A stretch of DNA of 64,000 bases from Candidatus Bathyarchaeota archaeon (GTDB taxonomy: Archaea > Thermoproteota > Bathyarchaeia > 40CM-2-53-6). Within the stretch, counting starts at the first letter, position 1, and each line of letters starts with the position of its first letter. Under the pieces are notes generated by a model. That model was not told the DNA's origin. It made no database searches and saw only the letters and a list, made by a program, of their open reading frames with translations. Positions 63,124 through 64,000 of the stretch are shown in pieces. Position numbers and translations under genes: made by a program. The stretch lies in NCBI GenBank assembly GCA_005888755.1, contig VBBQ01000026.1, forward strand, positions 12,132 through 76,131, written 5' to 3'.

Positions 63124-64000
63124 CTAGCTGTCGCGCGCAATAACTCGGGTCTTAACGATCTGTTGCAGCTCTCTCAAACTTAGTCCAGTTTCATTGGATA
63201 TTCTTCGAAGGTCTTCGTACTCCACTTTGCCTCCTTGCGCATGACCCGTCGTTGTAAGCGCCCTCTTTACTTTGACCTGAAACTTCCTTCCTACGACTTC
63301 CAGCTCCAAGGTGCCACTGGACCTTCTGCTGATGTGTCTAGAAACCGGCATTTCTCGTACTCCAAGAGTCCCGGTTTCTTCCATCAGCAACTCAGCTAGT
63401 CGTTCGCTCTTTGCCTTGTCTGTTATGACAGAGATCAGTTGGCCGGGCCGGTTCTTCTTCATGAACAACGGAGTGATTGATACGTCTCGGGCTCCTGCTT
63501 CCATCAGTCTCTCAACTGCCCGTCCAATAACTTCGCCGGAAACGTCGTCCAGGTTTGTCTCCAGGACGACTACTTCATCGTGTGAATGTTCAGTCTCAAA
63601 GAGCTCGCCCACGGTGAGACGGAGAACATTAGCCACCTGGTCAAGATCCTTCGATCCTGCGCCGTATCCGATCTTGTGAGGCGTAATTATCGGAACCTCC
63701 CCTGTTTCACTGCCTACCAGACTTACTGCGATTGCACCGCCTGTAGGTGTCGTCAGTTCGAATTGGATATTGCTTGTTTTCATTGGAAACTTGTGGGATC
63801 TTAGGATCTCGGCGACAGCGGGCGCTGGATTCGGATAGGCTCGCCCAGAGAACTCCGTTACTCCGGTTCCGACGCCAATCGGTCCGCACCACCATCTAGC
63901 TCCAGATAGTTCGAGTTCATCTGCGAGGTATGCGACGCCGAGAATGTCCACGAGAGTGTCTGCAGACCCGAGCTCATGAAGCTCTACCTCTTTCGCGGAG
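63124..64000 (-). CDS. larC: LarC nickel-insertion protein, N-terminus outside window
   Basis: C-terminal part of the DUF111/LarC family, which uses CTP to insert nickel into the pincer cofactor of lactate racemase-like enzymes. Motifs present: HELGSADTLVDILG, GVGTGVTEFSGRAYPNPAPA, IQFELTTPTGGAIAVSL, VVLETNLDDVSGE and the C-terminal RALTTTGHAQGGKVEYEDLR-like basic run. The frame continues past the right edge. LarC in archaea is widespread even where a racemase is not. Confidence 0.88.
   Translation of the reverse strand, partial: SAKEVELHELGSADTLVDILGVAYLADELELSGARWWCGPIGVGTGVTEFSGRAYPNPAPAVAEILRSHKFPMKTSNIQFELTTPTGGAIAVSLVGSETGEVPIITPHKIGYGAGSKDLDQVANVLRLTVGELFETEHSHDEVVVLETNLDDVSGEVIGRAVERLMEAGARDVSITPLFMKKNRPGQLISVITDKAKSERLAELLMEETGTLGVREMPVSRHISRRSSGTLELEVVGRKFQVKVKRALTTTGHAQGGKVEYEDLRRISNETGLSLRELQQIVKTRVIARDS

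Noticed and set aside
1-64000. CRISPR array, transposase or integrase
   Set aside because: No regularly spaced repeats with unique spacers, and no recognisable transposase or integrase motif in any frame I read.

Overview
The window is archaeal chromosome, most likely from a mesophilic TACK archaeon near the Nitrososphaeria/Bathyarchaeia side of Thermoproteota. The lineage is inferred from gene content only. The archaeal markers are: the block ribosomal protein L21e - RNA polymerase Rpb4/RpoF - DUF655 - KsgA/Dim1; L40e; a class I CCA-adding enzyme; ThpR; RNase Z; TrmG10; a UPF0200/UPF0201 pair; a NusA-like KH protein; a geranylgeranyl reductase family protein; coenzyme F420 family oxidoreductases; pilin-like secreted proteins. 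TATA boxes lie about 22-35 bases before several starts. Many starts are TTG or GTG. I saw no rRNA, tRNA, CRISPR array, transposase or replication origin.

Layout. 1-14.1 kb is conserved housekeeping: RNA processing, ribosome and RNA polymerase subunits, succinyl-CoA ligase, lipid reductase and a saccharopine-dehydrogenase-like enzyme. 14.1-36.8 kb is accessory: secreted proteins, a VapBC toxin-antitoxin pair, small oxidoreductases, hydrolases, an amidohydrolase-acetyltransferase operon, two zinc-ribbon membrane proteins, a pilin-like family, and a GC-rich Gfo/Idh/MocA gene that looks acquired. 36.8-46.8 kb carries a secreted beta-helix protein, an ABC exporter, a P1B metal ATPase with an unusual CPD motif, and an MFS exporter. 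46.8-59 kb has two nucleotidyltransferase-like genes, an LLM-type F420 oxidoreductase, a regulator-SDR-QueA-like operon, and a 1320-residue secreted mosaic phosphoesterase. It also holds four copies of a dispersed intergenic element. 59-64 kb holds a metallopeptidase, small proteins, an integral membrane protein and the end of LarC.

Two things stand out. First, many genes are interrupted. sucC and a YciI-like gene each carry one in-frame stop where a Glu codon is expected. YdeI-like, beta-propeller, nucleotidyltransferase, SseB-like and DUF4287-like genes and a TM protein are frameshifted. A pilin paralogue and a small membrane-protein paralogue have several lesions. UPF0201 and VapC lack any ATG, GTG or TTG start. 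This is either real gene decay or residual assembly error; single lesions in conserved genes favour checking reads first, multiple lesions favour real decay. Second, a GC-rich intergenic element of up to about 380 bases recurs between 47 and 59 kb, each copy shortly downstream of a plus-strand gene. It is the best candidate here for something undescribed. The regulator-SDR-QueA-like operon is the most coherent candidate functional system, because QueA belongs to the bacterial queuosine pathway.
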